From Ascidiimonas aurantiaca (lineage in GTDB: Bacteria; Bacteroidota; Bacteroidia; Flavobacteriales; Flavobacteriaceae), in contig NZ_JBBEWR010000015.1 in the NCBI RefSeq assembly GCF_037646345.1, positions 1 to 64,000 of the forward strand: a stretch of 64,000 nt of DNA, given 5' to 3'. A program made the translations under genes and the position numbers. Below, one piece after another: positions 1 through 8,027 of this stretch. The notes below the pieces were generated by a model. It worked only from the letters and a program-made list of their open reading frames with translations, searched no databases and had not been told where the DNA came from. The first letter of the stretch is position 1; every line of letters begins with the position of its first letter.

Positions 1-376
1 AAAGGAGTACCTCCTCCTTTTGGTGTACCACCAGTGCTTTCTCGTACTACCCTTAGGAAAAGGAAAGCTTTCTAAAAGGCTTTGGTACTAATTCTATACT
101 CATTTCATATTGTGGCTAATGCTTACATATACGTATGGCGGTTATTACTAATATAGCAATGATGGTTTGTTTTTTTGTAAGGGGGTATGTTTATGTTGTT
201 TTTTGATTTTGTTCCTTTTTACTCGTCTAAAAAGGAACGGAAAAAGGACGCCTTTTCCCTAGGGGTTTTGCTACGCAAACCGTACTCGAAACACTGCCCA
301 AAAGGAGTACCTCCTCCTTTTGGTGTACCACCAGTGCTTTCTCGTACTACCCTGAGGAAAAGGAAAGCTTTCTAAA
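1..376. repeat. 76-bp direct repeat, two copies 300 bp apart
   Basis: Positions 1-76 and 301-376 are the same sequence apart from one base (t at 54, g at 354). Each copy carries short palindromic pieces (aaaggag-tac-ctcct and ggtg-t-accacc). The left copy begins at the window edge, so the repeat may be longer. Between the copies lies a perfect 10-bp hairpin (gttccttttt at 211-220 paired with 229-238). The repeat contains no convincing coding sequence. It is probably a dispersed or tandem intergenic repeat; its function is unknown. Confidence 0.8.
127..145. repeat. 19-base motif, copy 1 (copy 2 at 3600-3618)
   Basis: The 19 bases atatacgtatggcggttat occur here and again at 3600-3618 in the same orientation. 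The two copies bracket the three-gene accessory block at 645-3525. A 19-base exact match about 3.5 kb away is unlikely by chance even in AT-rich DNA. It may be the footprint of a mobile unit or a boundary repeat. Confidence 0.55.
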
Positions 377-495
377 TTGCATTACCATTTGTTCCAAACC
401 AATAGTTCTCTTTTCTGTCTTGATACAAGACAATTAATCCTGCAATTAAATATTTAAGCTTATAGTTCATTTGTGTCGTTTTATTTTAAAGCCGC

Positions 496-640
496 TAACG
501 GTATCGGCTATGAGTAGTTGCGCCCGCCTGCCGCGAGGCAGGTGGGTTAGCACGAAATTTTACAAGTAGAACTTTGCAAATAAGGACAAATCTTTCTAAT
601 TAGCACTTAATAGCTATGTTATATACACTGTGTTGTAAGT
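496..640 (-). repeat. Cassette-type spacer A (attC-like candidate)
   Basis: This non-coding spacer begins with ctaacggtatcggctatgag and ends with a ttatatacac-tgttgtaagt segment. Its left end matches that of spacer B (1239 onward) at about 21 of 26 positions from AACGG to GTTGCG. Its right end shares the TTATAnnCAnTGTTG pattern of spacers B and C. The last nine bases (GTTGTAAGT, 632-640) pair perfectly with ACTTACAAC at 1239-1247 on the far side of the next gene. That is how the two halves of an integron cassette's recombination site are arranged. The canonical RYYYAAC/GTTRRRY cores are only loosely matched, so this is a candidate. Confidence 0.45.
523..546. repeat. GC-rich hairpin with GCGA loop inside spacer A
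   Basis: cccgcctgcc is followed by a gcga tetraloop and ggcaggtggg, making a 10-bp stem with one G-U pair. Its composition is far more GC-rich than the surroundings. It resembles the REP-like gcctgccgcgaggcaggc hairpins scattered through many Bacteroidota genomes. There is no T-run on either side, so it is not an intrinsic terminator. Confidence 0.6.
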
Positions 641-644
641 AGTT

Positions 645-1223
645 TTATTCATTTTTGGGATACAATCTTTTAAATAGCTTAGGGTAAGTTGTAACAAACC
701 CAGAATTGTCAATTGGTATATCTGCTACAAAATTCCTAAAAACCCCTTCGTATTTGTATAAGTTATCAGTAAGTTTAGTATAATACTGTTTCACCTTTTT
801 GTATTCCCAATTCTTTATATCGAAATAGAGGACGGTTATTTTTGTTCTTTGCTCTAGTGAATTTCCAAGCCTCTTGATGGGTAATGTATTCGTGAAAGGT
901 GTTATGGAAATGTCAATATCTATACAACCATTTAATTCTGATATTTCTTGATTTTCAACATCATACCATTTTCCATTTAAATCAGATTTCAGAGTGATTT
1001 TATTGAGTTCGCCAAGTAAGGATTTTATTTCAACTTCTTTGACTACCCAATCTCTATTAATTATGATTTGATATTCCATTAGAATAGGTTGACTTTCCAA
1101 AATTCCGTTAACAGTGCTTTTTACAATAAAGCCTTTTCCATATTTTTTGAATTGCAGGGTTTCTGATGTACTTGATTCATCATCTCTTCTCCAAATTATT
1201 ATTTTTTCTTTTTCAATGCTCAT
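645..1223 (-). CDS. Putative glycolipid-binding domain protein (PF06475-like)
   Basis: The 192-residue soluble protein has no signal peptide or membrane segment. It contains the hallmark GC(I/V)D(I/V)DIS-TPFTNTLPI-RL stretch around residues 98-117. A preceding Trp-rich segment (GKWYD) and a C-terminal DxxGFVxxYPxLFxR stretch are also present. This is the conserved pattern of the putative glycolipid-binding family (DUF1089/PF06475), full length here. The biochemical role of the family is poorly established; binding to lipid-like ligands is inferred from structure in the literature. The gene stands alone between spacers A and B and is bracketed by a 9-bp inverted repeat (GTTGTAAGT at 632-640, ACTTACAAC at 1239-1247). 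It therefore looks like the cargo of a cassette rather than part of an operon. Confidence 0.8.
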   Translation of the reverse strand: MSIEKEKIIIWRRDDESSTSETLQFKKYGKGFIVKSTVNGILESQPILMEYQIIINRDWVVKEVEIKSLLGELNKITLKSDLNGKWYDVENQEISELNGCIDIDISITPFTNTLPIKRLGNSLEQRTKITVLYFDIKNWEYKKVKQYYTKLTDNLYKYEGVFRNFVADIPIDNSGFVTTYPKLFKRLYPKNE

Positions 1224-1238
1224 CGTAATTTGATAATT

Positions 1239-1375
1239 ACTTACAACGGCTCTGGCTATGAGGAGTTGCGTTTTTAAAAATACGTTTTTTTCCGTTGAAA
1301 ATTAACGCTATTTACTTGTAGGAAGTTTGATAATCTTAACCAACTAAACAATTACTTATAACCATTGTTGTGCGT
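1239..1375 (-). repeat. Cassette-type spacer B (attC-like candidate)
   Basis: The spacer opens with acttacaacggctctggcta and closes with ttataacc-attgttgtgcgt. Its first nine bases pair with the end of spacer A across gene 645-1223. Its last nine bases (GTTGTGCGT, 1367-1375) pair perfectly with ACGCACAAC at 2443-2451 across the next gene. The layout is therefore [inverted half]-gene-[inverted half] with a different nine-mer for each gene, as in integron gene cassettes. The middle is AT-rich and encodes nothing visible. Confidence 0.45.
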
Positions 1376-1386
1376 TCGTATTTTTA

Positions 1387-2421
1387 TTACCAAGGTCCAT
1401 TTATTCCCACATTTACAATTTTTCCCTTTCTATCAATTCTGTATAAACCACCTGCACCACCTAACCATAAGTTTCCTTTCTTATCGAGAGTGATACTCAT
1501 AACTGAAATTGGAATATCGTAATTTTTAAATTCTTTTCCATCAAATTTATAAACACCATTTTGGGTCGTTGAAATCCAGATATTTCCAGAGTTGTCTTTA
1601 TATATTTGGTAAACATCATCGTTGGTCAACGAATCTATTTCAGGAAACGAACTTATTATATGAGCTGTTAGCTTATTAATTCCACCTTTCCCAATAAGTT
1701 TTCCTTCATCTGAACTGTCTTTTTCTCCATTTCGCATTCCAAACCAAAAGTTGTTTTGATTATCAATTTCGATTTCTGTTACATTATTAGAATGTAATCC
1801 ATTTTTTTTAACAATGTGTGTAAATGAAGTACCATCATATTTTGCTATTCCGTACCCATCTCTTGAAAACCAAATATTTCCATTAGAGTCCTCTTCAATA
1901 TCTGTTATCCAATTCTTTGTGTCGTCATTAATAGATGTTTCAATTTTAGGATAAGGAATTGGGAAGTGTGTAAATTCTACTCCGTCAAATTTGTAAACAC
2001 CATTCCAAGTTCCAATCCAAAACCTACCATTACTGTCAATAAAAAATTCACTAATCAAATTTGCCGAAAAGTTATTTTTATCTATCAAATAATTTGTGAA
2101 TTTTCCATTTTTATATTTAGAAATACCTTTATCTGTATTAAACCATAAATTCCCTTTTGAATCTCCTACTACATTAGTAACTCTGTTTGATGGCAGTCCA
2201 TCTTTTTTTGTGTAGTACCTCAACGTCTTTCCGTCATATTTTGCTATTCCGTTTTCAATGGTGCCAAACCATAAGTTTCCTTCTGAATCCTCAAAAATCC
2301 CGGTAATGTATTGTCCGATTTGTTCAATAGGATTTTCTACTTCTGTTGTCACTATTTTTTTCTCTTGCGAATTACAAGAAGTATGTAGAATGGTTACGAA
2401 CGCTAGTATAAATATTTTCAT
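1387..2421 (-). CDS. Two-component-regulator-type beta-propeller lipoprotein
   Basis: This is a predicted lipoprotein of 344 residues. The ATG at 2421 gives MKIFILAFVT followed by a signal sequence ending in TSC. A possible GTG start further upstream would add residues before the signal peptide and is less likely. The mature protein consists of repeats of the form (F/V)xDSxGNxWFGTxxGIxKYDGxxF, the Reg_prop propeller blade (PF07494), at least seven times. Such propellers usually form the sensor part of hybrid two-component systems. Here there is no histidine kinase or DNA-binding domain, so this is a stand-alone envelope propeller of unknown ligand. It lies between spacers B and C. Confidence 0.8.
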   Translation of the reverse strand: MKIFILAFVTILHTSCNSQEKKIVTTEVENPIEQIGQYITGIFEDSEGNLWFGTIENGIAKYDGKTLRYYTKKDGLPSNRVTNVVGDSKGNLWFNTDKGISKYKNGKFTNYLIDKNNFSANLISEFFIDSNGRFWIGTWNGVYKFDGVEFTHFPIPYPKIETSINDDTKNWITDIEEDSNGNIWFSRDGYGIAKYDGTSFTHIVKKNGLHSNNVTEIEIDNQNNFWFGMRNGEKDSSDEGKLIGKGGINKLTAHIISSFPEIDSLTNDDVYQIYKDNSGNIWISTTQNGVYKFDGKEFKNYDIPISVMSITLDKKGNLWLGGAGGLYRIDRKGKIVNVGINGPW

Positions 2422-2442
2422 TTTCTGGTTTGTTCTAATATG

Positions 2443-2583
2443 ACGCACAACGGTTTGTGTATGATTTCGTAAGGGATTGCGGGCTTCAAACCTATCAAGT
2501 TACCACCCAAAATTGATGCGGGTGATACCGCTCGTATACCTCTGAAACCCTTATACACTTTACACATAGTTATAAACATGTTG
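2443..2583 (-). repeat. Cassette-type spacer C (attC-like candidate)
   Basis: The spacer starts with acgcacaacggtttgtgtat, keeping the AACGGnnnnGnnTATGA pattern of spacers A and B. It ends with agttataaacatgttgc, keeping the TTATAnnCAnTGTTG pattern. Its left nine-mer pairs with the end of spacer B. The predicted partner of its right end (ATAGCAAC) was not found upstream of gene 2584-3525, so the third unit is either degenerate or of another family. Confidence 0.4.
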
Positions 2584-3525
2584 CTATTGTATGGATTTTA
2601 TTTCATTAATTTCCTCTTTTAATTCAGCGTTTTCTTGTCTTAGTATTTTAACTTCTTTATTAATCTTAATCATATACAAAGTCAATTCTTCAATCTTCTG
2701 AAGCAGTTTTGCATCCATTTCACCAAGGTTCACACCATTTTCGACCACTTCGGTTTCAGATGGAATATCTGGTAATTTTTTATTCTCATTAATATAAGTT
2801 TCAACCTCTTCTAGATTTTTGAGTTTATAATCATTGTCGAAAACGAAATCTGACCAACTATCTAAAGTCACTTTTACTTCTCTAGCACCAATTACACCCT
2901 CAACTGCTAATTTATAATTTCCAGGATTCGTTGTTCCTATTCCAACACTTCCTCTTGTTAATGTCATCGTTTCTATAACATGATCTATTAAAAAAGTATT
3001 AAACTGCAATCCAATATCAGTTGAACCTGTACCCCTTTTAACTAATATCTGAGAATATGCACCAGTATTGTCAGTGGTAAATTTTAATCCTACAGGATGT
3101 ACACTATTATTACTGTTATCTGTGCTTCTCAAAAGTAGTTTACCATTCTCAAGGTGTAACTTCTCAATAGGGTTGGTTGTAGAAATTCCTATTTTATCAC
3201 GCATAAGTGTCATGGCATCAATTGTGTGGTCTGTCAAATAAGTCCTGAACTGTAATCCAATATCGGTTGAACCTGTACCCCTTTTAACTAATATCTGAGA
3301 ATATGCACCAGTATTGTCAGTGGTAAATTTTAATCCTACAGGATGCACACTATTATTACTGTTATCTGTGCTTCTCAAAAGTAGTTTTCCGTTTTGTATA
3401 TGAAGTAATTCATTGGGACTAGTTACACCTATACCCACATATCCATTTGGTGGGAATATGTTTGTCTGGCTGTAACTATTGAATAAATAAAAAAACATTG
3501 CGATTAATAGAATTGACTTTTTCAT
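2584..3525 (-). CDS. Secreted tail-fibre-like repeat protein with C-terminal coiled coil
   Basis: The 313-residue protein has a cleavable signal peptide (MKKSILLIAMFFYLFNSYSQ). It contains two near-identical 82-residue units (NGKLLLRSTDNSNNS onward, starting near residues 45 and 127). The C-terminal module reads YKLAVEG-IGAREVKVT, then a W-D-VF-DDY-L-like segment, LPDIPSE and NLGEMDAKLLQKIEELTLY, followed by a Lys/Glu-rich coiled coil. This C-terminal module is common in Bacteroidota surface proteins that resemble phage tail fibres. Its function is unknown; surface exposure or oligomerisation is inferred. The gene lies in the cassette-like block. The internal duplication is nearly perfect at DNA level, so it is recent. 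Confidence 0.75.
   Translation of the reverse strand: MKKSILLIAMFFYLFNSYSQTNIFPPNGYVGIGVTSPNELLHIQNGKLLLRSTDNSNNSVHPVGLKFTTDNTGAYSQILVKRGTGSTDIGLQFRTYLTDHTIDAMTLMRDKIGISTTNPIEKLHLENGKLLLRSTDNSNNSVHPVGLKFTTDNTGAYSQILVKRGTGSTDIGLQFNTFLIDHVIETMTLTRGSVGIGTTNPGNYKLAVEGVIGAREVKVTLDSWSDFVFDNDYKLKNLEEVETYINENKKLPDIPSETEVVENGVNLGEMDAKLLQKIEELTLYMIKINKEVKILRQENAELKEEINEIKSIQ
3011..3387 (-). repeat. Recent internal duplication, 131 bp repeated at 246-bp spacing
   Basis: Positions 3011-3141 and 3257-3387 are the same apart from two bases. The period of 246 bp equals 82 codons and keeps the frame of the tail-fibre-like gene. Such in-frame repeats can expand or contract by recombination. Confidence 0.8.
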
Positions 3526-3599
3526 GATTATCTTAATTATTTAGCTTGAGTTTATCCTGATTTTGTGCAGCCAAAAGCTGAATTCAATATAACACCCAA

Positions 3600-3618
3600 A
3601 TATACGTATGGCGGTTAT
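3600..3618. repeat. 19-base motif, copy 2
   Basis: Exact second copy of the 19 bases found at 127-145, in the same orientation. It lies between the tail-fibre-like gene and the core operon that begins with ppx, so it marks the right border of the accessory block. The rest of 3526-3770 is AT-rich and shows no gene. Confidence 0.55.
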
Positions 3619-3770
3619 CCAAATACTCTTATAAATATCTTAACAAGGATAAGTAACTAAAAAAACAGATTATAACACCAACAAAAAAAGTATTTAAAAG
3701 ACTTGGCTATTGATCTATTACGCCATAATTATCCATTATCTAAAAGAACCTGTTATTTCTAAAGTAATGT

Positions 3771-4667
3771 TTATTTTTCTTTCTTTTCATTAAAATAGAG
3801 CATTTTAATGATCCCGTCTGAAAGCCCTATTTTGGGTACGTGAATTTTTTTGGCGCCACTCCACTTGGCAGCAGCGAGATAAATACGGGTAGCAGGAATA
3901 ATTACATCGGCTCTGTCGGGATTGAGCCCCAGTTCGGTAACGCGTTCATCATACGTAAGGCTTTTTAAGAACTGGTACTGTGCATTTAACCAGATAAGAG
4001 ACAACGGTTCTCCCGGTGCCCGGTTAGACATTTTGTGCAGTTTGTTAATATTCCCTCCAGACCCAATAATAGACATTTTATTGAGGTTTTTGGTATGGCT
4101 TACGATCCATTTTTCAATTTCCCTCCATATTCTTTCTTCAATTACTTCATTTAGCAATCGAACGGTACCTATCTTAAACGAACGGGAATTCACGAGATTT
4201 CCCCCTGAGAATATGGTGAACTCTGTACTCCCTCCACCTACATCTACGTATAGGTATGACTTGTCTTTTTCAATAAGTTCATGAAGGTCTGTAGAGGCTA
4301 TGATCACGGCTTCTTTTTTACCATCTATGATCTCAATGCGTATGCCTGATTTTTTATATATTTTTTCAACTACTTCATGGGAATTATTGGCTTCACGCAT
4401 AGCAGAAGTAGCACAGGCCATGTATTTTTCTACCCCGTGTACTTTCATGATAAGCTTAAATGCTTTCATGGTATCGATCATACGTTTTTCATTGCCCTTG
4501 GAGATCTCTCCTACGGTAAACGAATCCTGCCCCAAACGTACCGGTACCCTGACCAGGGCACTTTTTCTAAATTGTGTTTCTTTTCCTTCTTCTTCAATTA
4601 CATTATGCACTAATAGTCTAATGGCATTAGAACCAATATCTACAGCAGCAAACTTGCGTATTTTCAA
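3771..4667 (-). CDS. ppx: Exopolyphosphatase / guanosine pentaphosphatase family protein
   Basis: Ppx/GppA phosphatases remove terminal phosphate from polyphosphate or convert pppGpp to ppGpp in the cytoplasm. This 298-residue protein shows the sugar-kinase/Hsp70-like fold signatures: AVDIGSNAIRLLV at residues 8-20, ATSAMREA at 86-93 and VDVGGGSTEF at 141-150. It is a short version lacking the C-terminal HD-like domain of E. coli Ppx, which is typical of Bacteroidota. It starts 11 bases after ppk stops, so the synthetic and degradative polyphosphate enzymes are almost certainly co-transcribed. Whether polyphosphate or pppGpp is the main substrate cannot be told from sequence. Confidence 0.88.
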   Translation of the reverse strand: MKIRKFAAVDIGSNAIRLLVHNVIEEEGKETQFRKSALVRVPVRLGQDSFTVGEISKGNEKRMIDTMKAFKLIMKVHGVEKYMACATSAMREANNSHEVVEKIYKKSGIRIEIIDGKKEAVIIASTDLHELIEKDKSYLYVDVGGGSTEFTIFSGGNLVNSRSFKIGTVRLLNEVIEERIWREIEKWIVSHTKNLNKMSIIGSGGNINKLHKMSNRAPGEPLSLIWLNAQYQFLKSLTYDERVTELGLNPDRADVIIPATRIYLAAAKWSGAKKIHVPKIGLSDGIIKMLYFNEKKEK

Positions 4668-4678
4668 AACAACTGGTT

Positions 4679-6781
4679 TTAATTAATGTTTTTGTCAAGG
4701 TAGTAATCGTACGTGGCAAACTGAGAGCGAACGGGGGGAAGGTCATTTTTTCGATAGGCATTATCCTGCTGGTCGGAAAACACACGTGCTTTTACATTAT
4801 CGCTCCACCCTATTTCAAAGGTATCGATGAGTTCCTGCTTAATATCGGTATCATAAACAGGGCAGCTCACTTCTACTCTGTGATCTATATTTCTTGTCAT
4901 CCAGTCTGCCGAAGAAATATACACCGCAGGATCGCCTTCATTGCCAAAAATATACAATCTAGGGTGCTCCAGATACTTATCTACAATGCTAATGGCTTCT
5001 ATATTTTCACTCATACCAGGCACCTGGGGTATTAAACAGCAAATACCTCTCACTATCATTTGTATCTTTACTCCTGCCCTGCTCGCCTCATACAGTTTAT
5101 CGATCATTTTATAGCTGGTTAAGCTATTCATTTTCAATTTTATATAAGCCTCTTTACCTGCGCGGGCATTTTTAATTTCATCATCAATTAATTTGGTAAA
5201 GGAACTCATGGTATAATGAGGGGAAACGATAAGATGCTTAAACCTGAATACTTTATAACTGGTCTCAAAAAAATCGAAAACTTTATTGATCTCTTTTAGT
5301 ATTTGCTGGTTGGAAGTGAAAAGTGTATAATCAGAATATACTTTTGCGGTAGATTCATTGAAGTTTCCGGTACTTATAAAGCCGTAACGTTTCAGTTTTT
5401 TATCTTCCAGGCGTTCTATCACACATATTTTACTATGTACTTTTAAACCGGGAATACCGAAAATAAGGTGAATGCCTTCGGTTTGAAACTGTTCGGCAAA
5501 ACCTATATTGGCTTCTTCATCAAACCGGGCCTGTAATTCGATCTGAACGGTTACTTTTTTGCCGTTTTTGGCAGCATTGATAAGTGAATTAGCCACTAAA
5601 GAAACTTTTGCCAGCCTGTAAACGGTGATTTTTATACTTTTTACTTTGGGGTCTAGTGCGGCCTCTCTTAAAAACTTAACTACGTATGAAAACGTATGAT
5701 ATGGAGTAAACTGTAAATAGTCTTTTTTGGCGATCTTTTCGAAAAGGCTCCCTTCCATAGAAAGCCCTTTTACCAGCAAAGGCGGATACGGTTTGTACAT
5801 AAGATCTAAACGTCCCAGGCTGGGGAAGTCCATATAATCTCTTCGGTTGTGGTACCGCCCTCCAGGAATAATACTGTCTGTACTGGCAATCCCCATTTTA
5901 TCCATAAGAAATGTAAGTGTATCTTTTTCAATCTCCTTATCATACACAAAACGAACGGGTTCACTTACGGTACGCCCTTTTACACTGGTAGATATCTTTT
6001 CGATGAAACTCTTACTAAGGTCATTATCAATATCCAGTTCAGCATCACGGGTGATCTTGATCATATGCGCCGAGATGGATTCGTAATCAAATATCCCGAA
6101 AATGCTATGCAAACAGTGACGAATAAGATTATCAAGCAAAATAATATAGCTTTTTCCTCCTTCTGAAGGAAGTACTACAAAACGATCTATGGTACGGGGT
6201 ATTTCAATAAGGGCATAGCGCACCTCTTTTAACGCATCTGTTTTTCCTTTTTTTGATTTTGATTTAACGCGAAGCACCATTTTAACGGCCAGGTATGCAG
6301 CACTGTCTTTTAACAGGGGAAACTCAGTGATATCATTTAATATAATGGTCATTAATGCCGGACTTACTTTCGCGAGGAAATAATTCCGGATAAAGTCGCT
6401 TTGAGAGGGAGAAACTACTTTTTCGTTTACCATAAAAATGTTTTCTTCCTGAAGCCGTTTTTCAATATTGCTCAGTATTTCCAGGCTTTCGGCCTGTTGC
6501 TTGATAACAATTCTGGTAATGTCTTCTAGGAGATCTTTGGCATTGGCACCGCCCAAAACACTTTTTCCTGTTTTACCGGATTGTTCAATTCGCTTTACGG
6601 TGGCGTACCGTACCTTAAAAAACTCATCCAGATTATTAGAAAAGATCCCTAAAAACCGTAAGCGTTCAATGAGAGGCACGGTTTCATCTTCGGCTTCCTG
6701 CAATACCCGGGCATTAAATAACAACCAGCTTATTTCACGATTAATATACCTGTTGGTTACTTCTTTTGTTATTTCTTCCAT
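4679..6781 (-). CDS. ppk1: Polyphosphate kinase 1
   Basis: PPK1 reversibly polymerises the gamma-phosphate of ATP into long-chain polyphosphate. The 700-residue length is normal for the family. Visible signatures are the N-terminal YINREISWLLFNARV segment, the autophosphorylation motif GLKVHSKICVI (the His of HSK), STGNFNESTAKVYSD, and the second phospholipase-D-like motif SADWMTRNIDHRVEV near the C-terminus. It lies between sixA (one base upstream) and ppx (11 bases downstream), all on the minus strand. The operon thus couples polyphosphate synthesis and breakdown with a SixA-type phosphatase. Confidence 0.95.
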   Translation of the reverse strand: MEEITKEVTNRYINREISWLLFNARVLQEAEDETVPLIERLRFLGIFSNNLDEFFKVRYATVKRIEQSGKTGKSVLGGANAKDLLEDITRIVIKQQAESLEILSNIEKRLQEENIFMVNEKVVSPSQSDFIRNYFLAKVSPALMTIILNDITEFPLLKDSAAYLAVKMVLRVKSKSKKGKTDALKEVRYALIEIPRTIDRFVVLPSEGGKSYIILLDNLIRHCLHSIFGIFDYESISAHMIKITRDAELDIDNDLSKSFIEKISTSVKGRTVSEPVRFVYDKEIEKDTLTFLMDKMGIASTDSIIPGGRYHNRRDYMDFPSLGRLDLMYKPYPPLLVKGLSMEGSLFEKIAKKDYLQFTPYHTFSYVVKFLREAALDPKVKSIKITVYRLAKVSLVANSLINAAKNGKKVTVQIELQARFDEEANIGFAEQFQTEGIHLIFGIPGLKVHSKICVIERLEDKKLKRYGFISTGNFNESTAKVYSDYTLFTSNQQILKEINKVFDFFETSYKVFRFKHLIVSPHYTMSSFTKLIDDEIKNARAGKEAYIKLKMNSLTSYKMIDKLYEASRAGVKIQMIVRGICCLIPQVPGMSENIEAISIVDKYLEHPRLYIFGNEGDPAVYISSADWMTRNIDHRVEVSCPVYDTDIKQELIDTFEIGWSDNVKARVFSDQQDNAYRKNDLPPVRSQFATYDYYLDKNIN

Positions 6782-6782
6782 A

Positions 6783-7268
6783 TTATTTTAACTGCTTGGG
6801 AAAAACGGTTTGCAAAGTACTACCTTTTGTAAGATCTGTCCAATGAGCAATGTCAAATTGTATGCTTACAAAACCGCTTGTAGGCACATTATCTATATAT
6901 TCATTGCCAAAACTGTTAGCCAGATGGGTAAATGCATGGTTGTGTCCAAAGAGCATTACTTCCTCAAGGGAAGAATTGAGATCTTTGAGAAAAGAAATTA
7001 CGCTATCACCACTGAAATCGTAAAGTGAATTAGTAATGGTTACCTGTCCCAAAGGGGTTTGAAGGTTTCTCATAAAGATCATGCAGGTGTGTAGTGCCCG
7101 GTTCGCCGGACTTGAAAAAACAGTATCACATGAAAATGACTCTCTCGCAAGATAACGAGACACCAAATGTGCATCACTAATGCCTCTTTCATTTAAAGGT
7201 CTGTCCTTATCTTCAACAGAATAGTCCCAGGATGATTTTGCATGCCTTACCAAATGTACTTTTTTCAT
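6783..7268 (-). CDS. sixA: SixA-type phosphohistidine phosphatase (histidine phosphatase superfamily)
   Basis: The 161-residue cytoplasmic protein begins with KKVHLVRHAKSSW; the RHAK at residues 8-11 is the catalytic RH motif of the histidine phosphatase superfamily in its SixA form. A second conserved His lies in the GHNHAF segment. In E. coli SixA acts on phosphohistidine proteins such as the nitrogen-type PTS. Because it sits in an operon with ppk and ppx, a role in phosphate metabolism is plausible but only inferred. It ends one base before the ppk start, which suggests translational coupling. Confidence 0.85.
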   Translation of the reverse strand: MKKVHLVRHAKSSWDYSVEDKDRPLNERGISDAHLVSRYLARESFSCDTVFSSPANRALHTCMIFMRNLQTPLGQVTITNSLYDFSGDSVISFLKDLNSSLEEVMLFGHNHAFTHLANSFGNEYIDNVPTSGFVSIQFDIAHWTDLTKGSTLQTVFPKQLK

Positions 7269-7280
7269 ATACTGTGCTTA

Positions 7281-7928
7281 TTAAGGGGAAAGCCTGTCGC
7301 GTTTCCAGTCTAATTCCTCATTTAACAAATAACGTAAACGGTCATGAAGCCTGTTGGGTCTTCCCTGCCAAAACTCTATTGAGTAGGGTCTAACCAAATA
7401 CCCACCCCAGTAGGGCGGCCTGGAAATTTCACGGCCCTCATAACTATTCTCCAGTGTTTTTAACTTGTTTTCGAGGTATTCCCTTGAAGGGATCACTTCA
7501 CTTTGACGGGATACTATGGCCCCCAGTTTACTTCCTTCGGGGCGGGATTCAAAATAGCCGTCAGACAAGTTTTCGGGTATTTTTTCTGCTTTACCTTTTA
7601 TAATTACCTGTCTTTCAAGGTTGGGCCAGAAAAAAGAAAGACATACTTGGGGGTTTTGCGCAATAGCGCGCCCTTTTTCACTTTCGTAATTAGTATAAAA
7701 AATAAACCCTTCATATGTATATTTTTTAAGTAGTACTACCCGGCTTTTAGGATATCCATCCAGCCCCATTGTAGAGAGTGTCATAGCATTTGCCTCATCT
7801 ACCCCCCCTGCCTTCTCTATATCAAAAAACCATTTCTGAAACAACTCCATAGGATTTCCAGGAGTATTTTCTTCAAGAAGTTCATCTTTTTGATACGTTT
7901 TTCGGTAGTTACTAAAGTCTTTGTTCAT
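7281..7928 (-). CDS. pdxH: Pyridoxamine 5'-phosphate oxidase
   Basis: PdxH is an FMN enzyme that oxidises pyridoxamine or pyridoxine 5'-phosphate to pyridoxal 5'-phosphate, the last salvage step of vitamin B6 synthesis. The ATG at 7928 gives MNKDFSNYRKTY, the usual beginning of flavobacterial PdxH; a TTG seven codons upstream is less likely. Signatures are SRVVLLK, a FYTNYESEKGR segment, the RPPYWGGY and EFWQGRPNRLHDR blocks, and the terminal RDRLSP. The protein is 215 residues, full length. It is 12 bases upstream of sixA and 99 bases downstream of rnz. Confidence 0.93.
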   Translation of the reverse strand: MNKDFSNYRKTYQKDELLEENTPGNPMELFQKWFFDIEKAGGVDEANAMTLSTMGLDGYPKSRVVLLKKYTYEGFIFYTNYESEKGRAIAQNPQVCLSFFWPNLERQVIIKGKAEKIPENLSDGYFESRPEGSKLGAIVSRQSEVIPSREYLENKLKTLENSYEGREISRPPYWGGYLVRPYSIEFWQGRPNRLHDRLRYLLNEELDWKRDRLSP

Positions 7929-8027
7929 AGCCTCGTTTTCAACATGCAATTTACGAGTTATTCCAAAGCTTTAAAAGAAAATTAGCGTGATAACAGCACT
8001 CTGTAAAACAAGAAATATACGGTGGTA

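Larger units (their letters stand above)
1..644. other. Gene-free accessory stretch with repeats
   Basis: No credible gene is visible in these 644 bases. The stretch holds the two 76-bp repeats, a hairpin at 211-238, one copy of a 19-base motif (127-145) that recurs at 3600-3618, and the first of three related spacers (496-640). A 62-codon reading frame at 187-375 overlaps the repeat, has low-complexity composition and resembles no family I know, so it is not called as a gene. Confidence 0.6.

Noticed and set aside
187..375. 62-codon reading frame in the left repeat
   Set aside because: It overlaps the 76-bp repeat, has low-complexity Phe/Lys/Arg composition and resembles no protein family; more likely chance in an intergenic repeat.
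496..640. Spacer A as a transposon terminal repeat
   Set aside because: There is no transposase and no target-site duplication in the window, and each gene has its own different nine-mer pair, which fits cassettes better than one transposon.
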